27,807 nt of DNA from DATLSM01 sp035534175 (GCA_035534175.1 DATLSM010000082.1:1-27807), one strand, 5' to 3'; shown: positions 8,245 through 15,994, counted from the first letter of the stretch. Made by a program: numbers and translations. The notes: generated by a model from the sequence alone, not told the origin.

Positions 8245-9282
8245 TCAACCGCCGCCGCAGACCCAAGCGCTCGGGCCCGAGGCCGCCCAGATCTTGGAGG
8301 CGATCGAGTCCTGTTCGGCCTTGGGCGCGTCCTGCGGCGTGCCCTGGCCACCGTAGAGACGCCAGGTCGAGGGAAGGATCTGGTAAGCGCCGCCGGCGCC
8401 GCTGGAGGGGTTGACGGCGGCGTAGTTCCCGCCCGACTCGCACATCACGATGTAGGGGGGGATCGAGTACGGGCCGCCGAGCCAGCGTTCGACGATCGAT
8501 TCGGCCGAGGACCGGCTCGCTTCTTCTGCCGCCGCCGAGCGCGCCGCCTGGATCTCCCCCACCCAGTTGCCGATGTTGGACTTCAGGTCTGCCAGGGAGG
8601 CGGCACGGGCCGAGGCGATCGACTGCAGGCGCGAGGCCGAGGCCTCGGCGCTCTGGCGCACGCCGGAGATCTGAGTGCGGGCGCTCCCCAGTTGGGAGTC
8701 ATAGGCCCTGACCCGGGCCTCCAGCTCGGAGACCAGCGCCAGGGCGCGACGGACCTCGTCGCGCACCTGCGCGACGCGTTGGGCGAGGTCGTTGTCGGCG
8801 CTCTGCACCTCCCTCAGGTATTCGGTGCGGGTCACCAGTTCTTTGAAGCTGGAGGCACCGAGCACGACGCCGGCGGCGCTGGGAGAGCCGCTCTCATACA
8901 TCGCCACCAGGCGCTGCGCCAGGTCGCCCCGGGCGCGGTGCAACCGCGCCTGCTGAAAGAAGAGGTGGCGGCGGGAGACCCCCACCCTGGCGGCCAGCTC
9001 GACCGCCCGCCGCTGTCCGTTGGCCAACAGGCCGTCGAGCTGGCGCTCACGCGCGCTGGCAGCCGCGGCCTGTTCCTGGGCCGCGGCGAGCTGGCCCTGC
9101 TTGGCCTGCAGTTCGGCGGCCAGCGCACCGGCCTGACTGCGAGCGGCCCCGACCTTCGCCTGGAGCGAGCCGCTGTCGGCTGCGGCCCCGGTGGCAAAGA
9201 TCAGCGAGCAGGCCGCGGCGAGGCCCACGAGCGCGCCCCGCCCTCGCCGGGCACCCACCTCTGTCGCGATGCTCGGCGGCAT
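8245..9282 (-). CDS. secreted coiled-coil protein with C-terminal Rpf/transglycosylase-like domain
   Basis: A 345-residue exported protein. An N-terminal signal peptide (Arg-rich start, hydrophobic ALVGLAAACSLIFATG, AxA-type site near residue 36) is followed by ~200 residues of Ala/Glu/Gln/Arg-rich coiled coil, resembling the N-terminal half of CwlO/PcsB-type cell-wall hydrolases. The last ~80 residues match the resuscitation-promoting factor/transglycosylase fold: CESGGNY with the probable catalytic Glu at ~282, GGAYQILPSTWRLYGG, and a late Cys in AWVCGG that could pair with Cys281. It probably cleaves peptidoglycan glycan strands during growth or division. I chose the ATG at 9282 because it gives a proper signal peptide; the frame is open upstream to 9417 but that part overlaps the small gene. 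It has its own promoter-like element. Confidence 0.85.
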   Translation of the reverse strand: MPPSIATEVGARRGRGALVGLAAACSLIFATGAAADSGSLQAKVGAARSQAGALAAELQAKQGQLAAAQEQAAAASARERQLDGLLANGQRRAVELAARVGVSRRHLFFQQARLHRARGDLAQRLVAMYESGSPSAAGVVLGASSFKELVTRTEYLREVQSADNDLAQRVAQVRDEVRRALALVSELEARVRAYDSQLGSARTQISGVRQSAEASASRLQSIASARAASLADLKSNIGNWVGEIQAARSAAAEEASRSSAESIVERWLGGPYSIPPYIVMCESGGNYAAVNPSSGAGGAYQILPSTWRLYGGQGTPQDAPKAEQDSIASKIWAASGPSAWVCGGG

Positions 9283-9305
9283 GAAGCGGGCGAGACTAGC
9301 GGACT

Positions 9306-9333
9306 CTGTTAGCGATTGCTCACAGGTTGTCAA
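9306..9333 (-). promoter_or_regulatory. candidate promoter of the Rpf-like gene
   Basis: A perfect TTGACA (9328-9333, minus strand), a 16-nt spacer and TAACAG (9306-9311) lie ~23 nt upstream of the ATG at 9282. The -35 is consensus and the -10 is moderate. This would separate the cell-wall gene from the arg train upstream of it. Confidence 0.5.
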
Positions 9334-9361
9334 TAATCCGCAAGGAAACTTGCCGATCGGC

Positions 9362-9514
9362 TCAACCCTCGGGTACGTTGCGGCTGGCCAGGTAAAGGCC
9401 GGCACCGATCGCCACAACCGCGACGCCTGCCCCGATGCGGATCTCGCGCCGGTAGCGATGGCGGACGTAGTGGATCGCGAAGCGAACCGCCGCCTTTCCC
9501 AGGCTGTCGAACAT
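9362..9514 (-). CDS. 50-residue single-pass membrane protein coupled to argG
   Basis: A micro-gene reading MFDSLGKAAVRFAIHYVRH… with a basic amphipathic N-terminus (RHRYRREIR) followed by one hydrophobic segment (IGAGVAVVAIGAGLYLA) and a short tail ending EG. The start codon overlaps the argG stop as TGATG. A strong purine-rich ribosome-binding site (GGGAGAGGAG, inside the argG 3' end) precedes it. The Arg-rich stretch before the helix predicts the N-terminus inside the cell. No family is recognised. The overlap, the ribosome-binding site and the clean membrane topology are the reasons to accept it as real. Its link to arginine metabolism is positional only. Confidence 0.6.
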   Translation of the reverse strand: MFDSLGKAAVRFAIHYVRHRYRREIRIGAGVAVVAIGAGLYLASRNVPEG

Positions 9515-10812
9515 CACTCCTCTCCCCCCTCCCCGCGCTCCCTAATCCTGTGCGCCATGCGCGACTGCAGAGACCAGAGCTCAATGAAGCCGGGTGAGGC
9601 CGCCTGGGAGAAGAGCCCACCGGACTCGGCGAAGGAGGCGAGACCGGCGTCATAGACCGCGTTGGGAGAGGAGCGGGTGATGACCCTCACGCTGCCCTTG
9701 TAGAGCTTCAGGCCGATCTCCCCCGTCACCTGGGCGTTGGCCGCGTCCATGTAGGAGTCGAGGTCCCCGCGCAGCGGCTCCCACCAGAGTCCGGCGTAGA
9801 CGAGGTAGCCCCACTTGCGGTCGAGCCCCGGCTTGAGCTGGTTCTGGTGGATCGTGGCGACCAGTCTCTCCAGCTCCTGATGGGCGGTGAGGACGATCGC
9901 CGCGGCCGGCACCTCGTAGATGTCGCGCACCTTGAGGCCCACGATCCGGTCCTCGATGTGGTCCACGATGCCCACCCCGTGGCGGCAGCCGATCTCGGCG
10001 GCGCGTTCGAGCAGCTCGACCAGGCCGAGCCGCTCGCCGTTCAGCCTCACCGGGACGCCGGCCTCGAAGCCGACCGTGACGACCTCCGGCTCATCCGGCG
10101 CCTCCTCCGGGCGGGTGACGAGTTGGAAGACGTCCTCCTCGGGAGCGTGTTCGAGATCCTCGATCCAGCGGCCCTCGGACGAGCGTCCCCAGAGATTGTC
10201 ATCGATCGAATAGGGGGCACTCTCCGTGCCGCCCTTGACCGGGATCCCGTGCTCGCGCGCGTAGGCGATCTCCTCCTCGCGCCCCATCTGCCAGGAGCGG
10301 ACCGGGGCGATCGTCCTCAGCTCCGGCGCCAGGGTGGCGACCGTGGCCTCGATCCGCACCTGATCGTTGCCCTTGCCGGTGCAGCCGTGGGCGATCGTGT
10401 CGCAGCCGCTGCGGCGCGCGTACTCCACCGCAAGCTGGGCGATCAGCGGCCGCCCCAGCGCGGTGAACAGCGGGTAGCCGCCGCCGTAGACGGCATTCGC
10501 CTTGATCGCCGGGGCCAGGAACTCGTGCGCAAACTGCTCGCGCGCATCGACGATGTGGCACTCGATCGCGCCGAGCCGCCTCGCCTTGTTCTCGATCACC
10601 TCGTAGTCCTCCCCCGGCTGGCCGAGATTGACCGTCAGGCAGACGACCTCCGCCGCGTAGGAATCCTGGATCCACTTCAGCATCACGCTGGTGTCGAGGC
10701 CGCCGGAGTAGAGCAGCAGCACTCGGCCAACCTCAGCCGGATCGGCCTCATAGCTCGCCGTGCGGATTGCCTGTTGGTTGGACTCGGCGCTCACCGGCGC
10801 GAAGTCTGGCAC
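9514..10812 (-). CDS. argG: argininosuccinate synthase
   Basis: Condenses citrulline and aspartate with ATP to argininosuccinate, the penultimate step of arginine synthesis. The ATP-binding PP-loop reads LLYSGGLDTSV near residue 33. Further family segments are HGCTGKGNDQVRIE, ESAPYSIDDNLWGRS and KLYKGSVRVITRSSP. The length is 432 residues; about 25 N-terminal residues before the PP-loop strand exceed the usual length, but no later plausible start exists, so the GTG at 10812 was kept. No obvious Shine-Dalgarno precedes it. It lies 32 nt after the Thr/Ser-rich membrane gene and overlaps the micro-gene at 9362-9514 through TGATG. argH, commonly next in actinobacteria, is absent here. Confidence 0.96.
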   Translation of the reverse strand: MPDFAPVSAESNQQAIRTASYEADPAEVGRVLLLYSGGLDTSVMLKWIQDSYAAEVVCLTVNLGQPGEDYEVIENKARRLGAIECHIVDAREQFAHEFLAPAIKANAVYGGGYPLFTALGRPLIAQLAVEYARRSGCDTIAHGCTGKGNDQVRIEATVATLAPELRTIAPVRSWQMGREEEIAYAREHGIPVKGGTESAPYSIDDNLWGRSSEGRWIEDLEHAPEEDVFQLVTRPEEAPDEPEVVTVGFEAGVPVRLNGERLGLVELLERAAEIGCRHGVGIVDHIEDRIVGLKVRDIYEVPAAAIVLTAHQELERLVATIHQNQLKPGLDRKWGYLVYAGLWWEPLRGDLDSYMDAANAQVTGEIGLKLYKGSVRVITRSSPNAVYDAGLASFAESGGLFSQAASPGFIELWSLQSRMAHRIRERGEGGEE

Positions 10813-10844
10813 GAGCGGCGCGGACGCCGCAGGGAGCCTGGCGC

Positions 10845-11231
10845 CTATGGCGGGGAGACGCCGCCGCTGCCGTTGTTGCCCGAGGTGTTGGTCGGCGTCG
10901 TCGCCGTGGTGGAGGTGGTCGAGCCCGTGGTGGTGGGCGAGGTCGTATTCGTCGAGGTCGTCGTCGAACCGGTGGTTTTGGTGCCGGTCGTGGTCGAGCC
11001 CGTGCCCGTGGTTGTGGTTGTGGGCGGAGGCGTGGAGGAGGCGCTCGTCGAAGCCGTCGAGGAGCTGCCGCTACTGTTGTTGTTGTTGTTGGCGATCACG
11101 ACGATGGCCACCACCAGGCCGACGATCACCGCGATCAGGCCGGCAATCAGCAGGTGGATGTTGCCGCGCCGGCCGCCGCCACCAGATCCCCGATCTTCGG
11201 GGCCCATCATCCGCGTCGGGTCCTCGTGCAC
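10845..11231 (-). CDS. membrane-anchored Thr/Ser-rich low-complexity protein
   Basis: A 128-residue protein in three parts: a short charged/Gly-rich cytoplasmic N-terminus (…RGSGGGGRRGN), one transmembrane helix (IHLLIAGLIAVIVGLVVAIV), then ~75 residues of almost only Thr, Ser, Gly, Asn and Pro. The tail resembles the mucin-like wall-spanning linkers of exported proteins and could be O-glycosylated. No globular domain follows. The start is a GTG immediately after the TAG of the coiled-coil gene (zero spacing), with GAGGA just upstream inside that gene, so the two are tightly coupled. The repeated ACC/ACG-type codons make the DNA GT-rich on the plus strand. Family and function are unrecognised; it sits where argF or argR would be expected. 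Confidence 0.7.
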   Translation of the reverse strand: MHEDPTRMMGPEDRGSGGGGRRGNIHLLIAGLIAVIVGLVVAIVVIANNNNNSSGSSSTASTSASSTPPPTTTTTGTGSTTTGTKTTGSTTTSTNTTSPTTTGSTTSTTATTPTNTSGNNGSGGVSPP

Positions 11232-11687
11232 CTAATCCTCCGGTCCAAGTATCGCGTCGAGGATCCTGCTGGCGTCCTCGATCTCGAACCCACTTCGCAG
11301 CCGCGCCTCGATCTCCTCCCGGCTGCTACCTGAAACCGCCATCTGGGTGGCCAGCAGGCGGGCTCCCGCCGATCCGTCGCGGCCGCGCTGCGCCGCGGCT
11401 GAGCCGGCCTCCTCCTGTGGCGGCAAAAACCCGACCGGCTTCAGGTGCGGCGCAGGGCGAGGCGAGGAGGCCGGCGGGTCGAGCTCGTCGGCGACCGCCC
11501 GCAGGCGCTCGGCGACGATCCTGTCGGCCTCCGCACGAGCCTGGTCGAGATAGCGACCCGCCTGCTCCTCGGCGTCGTCGATGACCTTGGCGGCCGCATT
11601 CTCGGCCGCCTCGACGATCACCGCGATCCGCTCCGCCGTGGTGGTGGCGAGCGGGCGGGGAGAGGAGGAATGGTGCTTGGGGCTCAT
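11232..11687 (-). CDS. coiled-coil protein between argD and argG
   Basis: A 151-residue soluble protein. Residues ~15-70 form a long Ala/Glu/Arg helix (AERIAVIVEAAENAAAKVI, then DEEQAGRYLDQARAEADRI-type heptads), of the kind seen in DivIVA-like and F-ATPase b-like proteins. A Pro-rich linker follows. The last ~40 residues (LLATQMAVSGSSREEIEARL, then a short helix ending DAILGPED) look like a small helical module. The start ATG overlaps the argD stop as ATGA, and its own stop abuts the next gene's GTG. I infer an oligomeric scaffold or membrane-proximal partner for the Thr/Ser-rich protein encoded next to it, because the two genes are coupled. No enzyme motif is present, and it is not ArgF or ArgR. 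Confidence 0.7.
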   Translation of the reverse strand: MSPKHHSSSPRPLATTTAERIAVIVEAAENAAAKVIDDAEEQAGRYLDQARAEADRIVAERLRAVADELDPPASSPRPAPHLKPVGFLPPQEEAGSAAAQRGRDGSAGARLLATQMAVSGSSREEIEARLRSGFEIEDASRILDAILGPED

Positions 11688-12874
11688 CGCGCCGAACAGC
11701 TTACGAGCGATTCGCCGAGCAGGGCTAGCGCGGTCGAGATCTGGTGCTCCTCCAGCGTCAGCGGCGGCAGCAGCCGCAGGGTTCCCGCGGCGGGCACGTT
11801 GACGACCAGGCCGCGCTGCAACAGGTCGGCGCCGAGCGCATGGGCATCCACCCCCTGATCGAGGCCGACGCCCAGCATCAGGCCCCGGCCGCGGACCTCG
11901 CGCACCCCATCCAGGGCGAGGAGACCGTTGCGGAGCGCCGTGCCCAGCTCGCGAACCCGGCGCAGCAGCGCCGGGTCGTCGATCACGCCCAGGACCGCGA
12001 GGGCCGCCGCCGCGACCACCGCGCCCCCGGCAAAGGTCGAGCCGTGGTCCCCGGGCTCCAGCACGTCGGCAGCCGCGGGACCGGCAACGCAGGCGCCGAT
12101 CGGCAGGCCGCCACCGAGGGCCTTGGCCGAGGTCAGCAGGTCAGGGCGGACCGGCGTCTGCTCATAGGCCCAGAGGGAGCCGGTCCTCCCCATCCCGGTC
12201 TGAATCTCGTCGAAGATCAGCAGCGCTCCCGTCTCCTCGCAGGCCTCACGCGCCGCGAGCAGCACCTCGTCGGCGAGCGGAAATACCCCCGCCTCACCCT
12301 GGATCGGCTCGATCAGCACCGCCGCGGTCCTCTCCCCAACCGCCTCGCGCAGCGCCGCGGCGTCGTTCAGTCCCACCGAGCGAAAGCCGGACAGCATCGG
12401 CCCGAGATCCTGATTTCGCGCCAGGGTCGGAGTCGCCGCCAGCGCTCCGTAGGTGCGTCCGTGGAAGTCGCCCTCGAAGCTGACGATCTCCGGCTCGGCG
12501 ATCCCCCGCCGGTGGGCGTGCTTGCGGGCGATCTTGATCGCGCACTCGTTGGCCTCGGTCCCGGAGTTGGCGAAAAAGACCCGGCCGCCGAGGCTCGACT
12601 CGGCCAAGCGCTCGGCGAGGCGCACCATCGGCTCGGTGTAGAAGAGGTTGGAGACGTGCATCAGACGGCCGGCCTGCTCGCGCACCGCCTCGACCACCGC
12701 GGGGTGGCAATGGCCGACCGAGCAGACCGAGATCCCGGTCATGAAGTCGAGGTACTCCCTCCCGTCCGAATCCCAGAGGATGGCCCCCTCGCCGCGCACG
12801 AACTCCACCGGCGATCGGTTGTAGGTGCGCATCAGGTAGCGCTCCTCCAGGGCCTTCACTCCACTCAGGTTCAT
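11684..12874 (-). CDS. argD: acetylornithine aminotransferase
   Basis: Class III PLP-dependent aminotransferase that converts N-acetylglutamate semialdehyde to N-acetylornithine with glutamate as amino donor. It may also act in lysine synthesis, as many ArgD enzymes do. The Schiff-base lysine is in TSAKALGGGLPIGA (~residue 251). The cofactor-binding Asp is in LLIFDEIQTGMGRTG, and FFANSGTEANECAIK contacts the PLP phosphate. The length of 396 residues is normal. The ATG at 12874 (MNLSGVKALEERY) is preferred; an in-frame GTG at 12886 would add four residues. It lies 81 nt after argB, the widest gap within the arg set, and overlaps the following coiled-coil gene by ATGA. Confidence 0.95.
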   Translation of the reverse strand: MNLSGVKALEERYLMRTYNRSPVEFVRGEGAILWDSDGREYLDFMTGISVCSVGHCHPAVVEAVREQAGRLMHVSNLFYTEPMVRLAERLAESSLGGRVFFANSGTEANECAIKIARKHAHRRGIAEPEIVSFEGDFHGRTYGALAATPTLARNQDLGPMLSGFRSVGLNDAAALREAVGERTAAVLIEPIQGEAGVFPLADEVLLAAREACEETGALLIFDEIQTGMGRTGSLWAYEQTPVRPDLLTSAKALGGGLPIGACVAGPAAADVLEPGDHGSTFAGGAVVAAAALAVLGVIDDPALLRRVRELGTALRNGLLALDGVREVRGRGLMLGVGLDQGVDAHALGADLLQRGLVVNVPAAGTLRLLPPLTLEEHQISTALALLGESLVSCSAR

Positions 12875-12877
12875 CTC

Positions 12878-12900
12878 AAAAACCACCCGCCCGCAGGCGG
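12878..12900 (-). promoter_or_regulatory. possible attenuator hairpin before argD
   Basis: In the argB-argD gap the minus strand forms CCGCC-TGCG-GGCGG (12887-12900), then GTGG and TTTTT (12878-12882), just before the argD ATG. The stem is short (5 bp) and the T-run is offset by 4 nt, so this is at best a weak terminator or a pausing site. Confidence 0.2.
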
Positions 12901-12955
12901 CGCGCGAGGGAGATCTCCGGCCGCGAGCAGCGCGAACGAAACACCCAGGCGGAAT

Positions 12956-13795
12956 TCATGACGTGACCATGGTTCCGATTCCGGCGTCGGTGAACAGCTC
13001 GAGCAGGAGGCTGTGCGGACGGCGGCCATCGATGATGTGGGCGGACTGGGCGCCGCCCTGGATCGCGTCGACGCAGGCCCGCAGCTTGGGCCGCATGCCG
13101 CCGTCCACCGCGACCAACCGACCCTCCACCTGCTCGACCGTGGCGCGGGAGATCAGCGAGGCGGAGTCGGTCGGGTCGGCCAGCCAACCGTCGACATCGG
13201 TGAGGAAGACCGCCTTGTAGGCGCCGAGCGCGGCGGCCACCTTGCCGGCCACCTCGTCGGCATTGACGTTGTAGGACTGGCCGTCGCGATCAGACGCAGA
13301 GGAGGCGATCACCGGGATGTAGTCGACCGCGATGTGATTGAGGACGTCGACGTCGACCCGCTCGATCGTGCCGACGAAGCCCACCTGCTCGGCGTTCGGC
13401 GCGGGAGCCACCTCCAGCAGCGAGCCGTCCTCGCCGGAGAGCCCGACCGCGGGCTGCCCGTGGCGGTTGAGTCGCTGCACGATGTCGGAGTTGAGCTTGC
13501 CGAGCAGGACCATCTTCGCCACCTCGACCGTCTCGGCGTCGGAGACCCGCAGGCCCTCGTGGAAGCGCACCTCCATCCCCAGCCGCTCCATCTGGCGGGT
13601 GATCTCGGGGCCGCCGCCGTGGACTACGACCGGGTTGAGGCCCACATACTTGAGCAGGACGACATCGGTGGCGAAGGCCTCGCGCAGCTCCTCCTCGCGC
13701 ATCGCTGCCCCCCCGTACTTGATCACGACGGTGCGCCCGTGGAACTCGCGGATGTAGGGCAGCGCCTCGAGAAGGGTGTCGACGTTGTTGCTCAC
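12956..13795 (-). CDS. argB: acetylglutamate kinase
   Basis: Phosphorylates N-acetylglutamate, the second step of the acetylated ornithine pathway and often the arginine-feedback step. Amino-acid kinase fold motifs are present: VVIKYGGAAM near residue 25, VVHGGGPEI near 60, and AVFLTDVDGWL near 195. The length of 279 residues is slightly short but normal for the family. The GTG at 13795 (VSNNVDTLLEALPYI) was chosen because the open frame upstream lies inside argJ in another frame and reads as non-protein. AAAGG is correctly spaced before it. It begins 10 nt after the argJ stop. Whether it is arginine-inhibited cannot be judged here. Confidence 0.95.
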   Translation of the reverse strand: MSNNVDTLLEALPYIREFHGRTVVIKYGGAAMREEELREAFATDVVLLKYVGLNPVVVHGGGPEITRQMERLGMEVRFHEGLRVSDAETVEVAKMVLLGKLNSDIVQRLNRHGQPAVGLSGEDGSLLEVAPAPNAEQVGFVGTIERVDVDVLNHIAVDYIPVIASSASDRDGQSYNVNADEVAGKVAAALGAYKAVFLTDVDGWLADPTDSASLISRATVEQVEGRLVAVDGGMRPKLRACVDAIQGGAQSAHIIDGRRPHSLLLELFTDAGIGTMVTS

Positions 13796-13805
13796 GGGTT
13801 GCCTT

Positions 13806-14966
13806 TCATGTCGTGTACTCCGCGTTGATCCGCACGTACTCGTAGCCGAGATCGGAGAACCAGACGCAGGCGCTGTGTTCACCGCGGTCCAGGCGCACCG
13901 ACAGCTCGGCCTCCCTCAATTCCCCGGCGAACTCCCCCACGTCGATCCGGTCAAGACCCAGCTCGGGGAGCTCCTCGCCCGCGAGGGCCATTCCGGCCGC
14001 CTGGGCGACCCGGCCCCAACCGTTGGGATCGTGCCCGAACAGCGCCGTCTTGACCAGAGGCGAGTTGGCGATCGCGCGTGCCGTACGCTCGGCCTCCTCC
14101 ACGCTCTCGGCTCCGCGGACCTCGGCCCGGCAGACGCGTGTCGCGCCCTCGCCGTCGGCGACAATCTGCAGCGCAAGCTGGAGCAGCACGGCGTCGAGCA
14201 GACCCTCGGGAAGCGGCCTGCCGGATTCGCCGCTTGCCTGCAGCAGAACGGTGTCGTTGGTGCTCATCTGGCCGTCGACCGTGATCCGCTCGAAGGAGGA
14301 GCTGACCGCGCGGCGCAGGGCCGCCGCGGGGTCATCGGCGAGGGCGTCGGTCTGGACGAAGCAGAGCATCGTCGCGAAGCCGGGCTGGATCATCCCCGCG
14401 CCCTTCGCCTGGGCCGAGAGGGTGACCCCCTCGCAGCGCACGGTGCAGCGCTTGGGGAAGGCGTCGGTGGTCATGATCGCCCGGGCAAACTCCTCGCCCC
14501 CATCGGGATGCACCGCCGCCGCGGCGCGCCGCACCCCGTCAAGGACCCTGTCCATCGGCAGCGCCTCGCCGATTTTCCCGGTCGCCGCGATGGCCACCAG
14601 GGAAGGGTCCAGGCCGAGGGCCTCGCTGGCCGCCGCCTGGATCTCGATCGCGTCGCGCATCCCCTGCTCGCCGGTGGCCGCGTTGGCGTTGCCCGCCTTC
14701 ACCGCGGCGGCGCGAATGCGGTTGAGGTCGAGGCTTTCGCGACAGAGCCGTACGGGTGCCGCGGCCGCTGCGTTGCGGGTCAGCAAAAGCGCCGAGTCGC
14801 AGCGCTCGGAGCGGGCGACGACAACGGCGGCGTCGGTGTTGCCGCTCGGCTTCAGGCCGCAGGCCACGGCTCCCGCCGCGAAGCCCTGGGCCAGCGCCGC
14901 CGGGTCGAGCACTTCGGTGCCCGGCGGGGGCTCGACCCAGCGCGAGCTGAAGAAGACCCCACTCAC
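13806..14966 (-). CDS. argJ: bifunctional ornithine acetyltransferase/N-acetylglutamate synthase
   Basis: Transfers the acetyl group from N-acetylornithine to glutamate, recycling acetyl in the arginine pathway; many ArgJ proteins also use acetyl-CoA. ArgJ is a self-cleaving Ntn-type enzyme. The expected cleavage region is visible as KGAGMIQPGFATML, with the Thr of ATML (~residue 199) as N-terminal nucleophile of the beta chain. The C-terminus VRINAEYTT is typical. The length is 386 residues. The GTG at 14966 overlaps the argC stop as GTGA and has GGAGGG-type ribosome-binding sequence upstream; the longer open frame to 15107 lies inside argC and is not credible. Since argJ is present, a cyclic acetyl pathway operates and argE is not needed for this step. 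Confidence 0.95.
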   Translation of the reverse strand: MSGVFFSSRWVEPPPGTEVLDPAALAQGFAAGAVACGLKPSGNTDAAVVVARSERCDSALLLTRNAAAAAPVRLCRESLDLNRIRAAAVKAGNANAATGEQGMRDAIEIQAAASEALGLDPSLVAIAATGKIGEALPMDRVLDGVRRAAAAVHPDGGEEFARAIMTTDAFPKRCTVRCEGVTLSAQAKGAGMIQPGFATMLCFVQTDALADDPAAALRRAVSSSFERITVDGQMSTNDTVLLQASGESGRPLPEGLLDAVLLQLALQIVADGEGATRVCRAEVRGAESVEEAERTARAIANSPLVKTALFGHDPNGWGRVAQAAGMALAGEELPELGLDRIDVGEFAGELREAELSVRLDRGEHSACVWFSDLGYEYVRINAEYTT

Positions 14967-15994
14967 AGGAGTCCCTCCGTCTCCGTGAGGCCGAGCATCA
15001 GGTTGAGATTCTGGACCCCCTGCCCCGAGGCCCCCTTCCAGAGGTTGTCGATCGCGGCGAAGACCATCACCCGGCCCCGCTCCTCGACCGTGACGTAGAT
15101 CCGGCACTCGTTGGTGTCGCGAACGTCGCGCAGGCCCGGGGGGCTATCGACGATCCGGACGAAGGGCTCCGCCGCGTAGCGCTCGCGATAGAGCGCCTGG
15201 AGATCGCCCTTGCCGATCGGTTCGGTGGTCTGGGCAAAGCAGCTCACCAGCTCACCCTGATCAAGCGGCAGCAGGTGGGGCACGAAGGTCACCGCGACAG
15301 GGGCCCCTAGCGCCGCCAGCTCCTGCTCCATCTCGGGACGGTGACGGTGTCCCTCGGTCTTGTAGGCGAAGGCGTTCTCGCTCATCGCCGAGAAGTGGAC
15401 GAGGTCGTCGCTGCTGCGCCCATAGCCGGAGGTCCCCTGCATCGCGCTGACGACGACGTCGGCGAGCAACCCGCGCTCGGCCAGGGGCGCCAGGGCGAGG
15501 ATGCTCGCGGTCGGGTAGCAGCCGGGCGTGGCGACCAACTTGGCCTCCCGCAGCTGCTCGCGGTAGAGCTCGCTCAGGCCGTAGACGGCCTGGCCGAAGA
15601 GCTCCGGCGCGCCATGCTCGCCGTACCAGCGCTGATACGTCGCCATGTCCCGGAGGCGGAAGTCGGCGGAGAGATCGACCACCGGCAGGCCGGTGCGCCT
15701 CAGCGCGGCGACGGTCGGCGCCGAGGCGCCATGCGGATAGGCGATGATCGCCGCGTCGATGCCGTCGAGACGATCGAGGTCGAGCTCGGTCAGCTCCAGC
15801 GGCACCGAGTAGCGCGGGTAGAGGCGCTCGAGCGAGGTGCCGGCGTCGCGGCGCGAGGTGGCCGCAACCAGCTCAAGCCGCGGGTGCCCCCAGACGATTC
15901 GCGCTGCCAGCGCCCCAGTGAAGCCGGATGCACCGGCGACGAGGATCCGGGCGGCGGGGTCGCCGTCGAGCGGTTGGGCGTTGTGGTCAGGCAC
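14963..15994 (-). CDS. argC: N-acetyl-gamma-glutamyl-phosphate reductase
   Basis: NADPH-dependent reduction of N-acetylglutamyl phosphate to the semialdehyde, third step of ornithine synthesis. It has an N-terminal Rossmann motif (ILVAGASGFTGALAARI) and the catalytic Cys in VATPGCYPTA (~residue 159). The conserved GTSGYGR and DNLWKGASGQGVQN segments follow. The length of 343 residues is normal. The GTG start at 15994 lies inside the 3' end of pheT with an 8-nt overlap, and the stop overlaps argJ as GTGA. The arg genes are thus translationally tied to pheST, as in many actinobacteria. Confidence 0.95.
   Translation of the reverse strand: MPDHNAQPLDGDPAARILVAGASGFTGALAARIVWGHPRLELVAATSRRDAGTSLERLYPRYSVPLELTELDLDRLDGIDAAIIAYPHGASAPTVAALRRTGLPVVDLSADFRLRDMATYQRWYGEHGAPELFGQAVYGLSELYREQLREAKLVATPGCYPTASILALAPLAERGLLADVVVSAMQGTSGYGRSSDDLVHFSAMSENAFAYKTEGHRHRPEMEQELAALGAPVAVTFVPHLLPLDQGELVSCFAQTTEPIGKGDLQALYRERYAAEPFVRIVDSPPGLRDVRDTNECRIYVTVEERGRVMVFAAIDNLWKGASGQGVQNLNLMLGLTETEGLL

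Noticed and set aside
6089..8356. 755-codon open frame on the plus strand
   Set aside because: It runs antisense to dnaE. Its composition (Gly/Arg/Ala/Val with many His and Asp) is the usual shadow of a high-GC gene, and it has no recognisable domain.
13792..13809. Five-codon mini-ORF (ATG at 13809, minus strand) between argJ and argB
   Set aside because: The ATG overlaps the argJ stop and its TGA overlaps the argB GTG. This is more simply explained as spacer with the argB ribosome-binding site AAAGG; nothing suggests a regulatory peptide.
14966..15107. Longer argJ start at 15107
   Set aside because: The extra 47 residues are argC read in another frame (Gly/Arg/Asp-rich) and do not resemble an ArgJ N-terminus. 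The GTGA overlap start is better.
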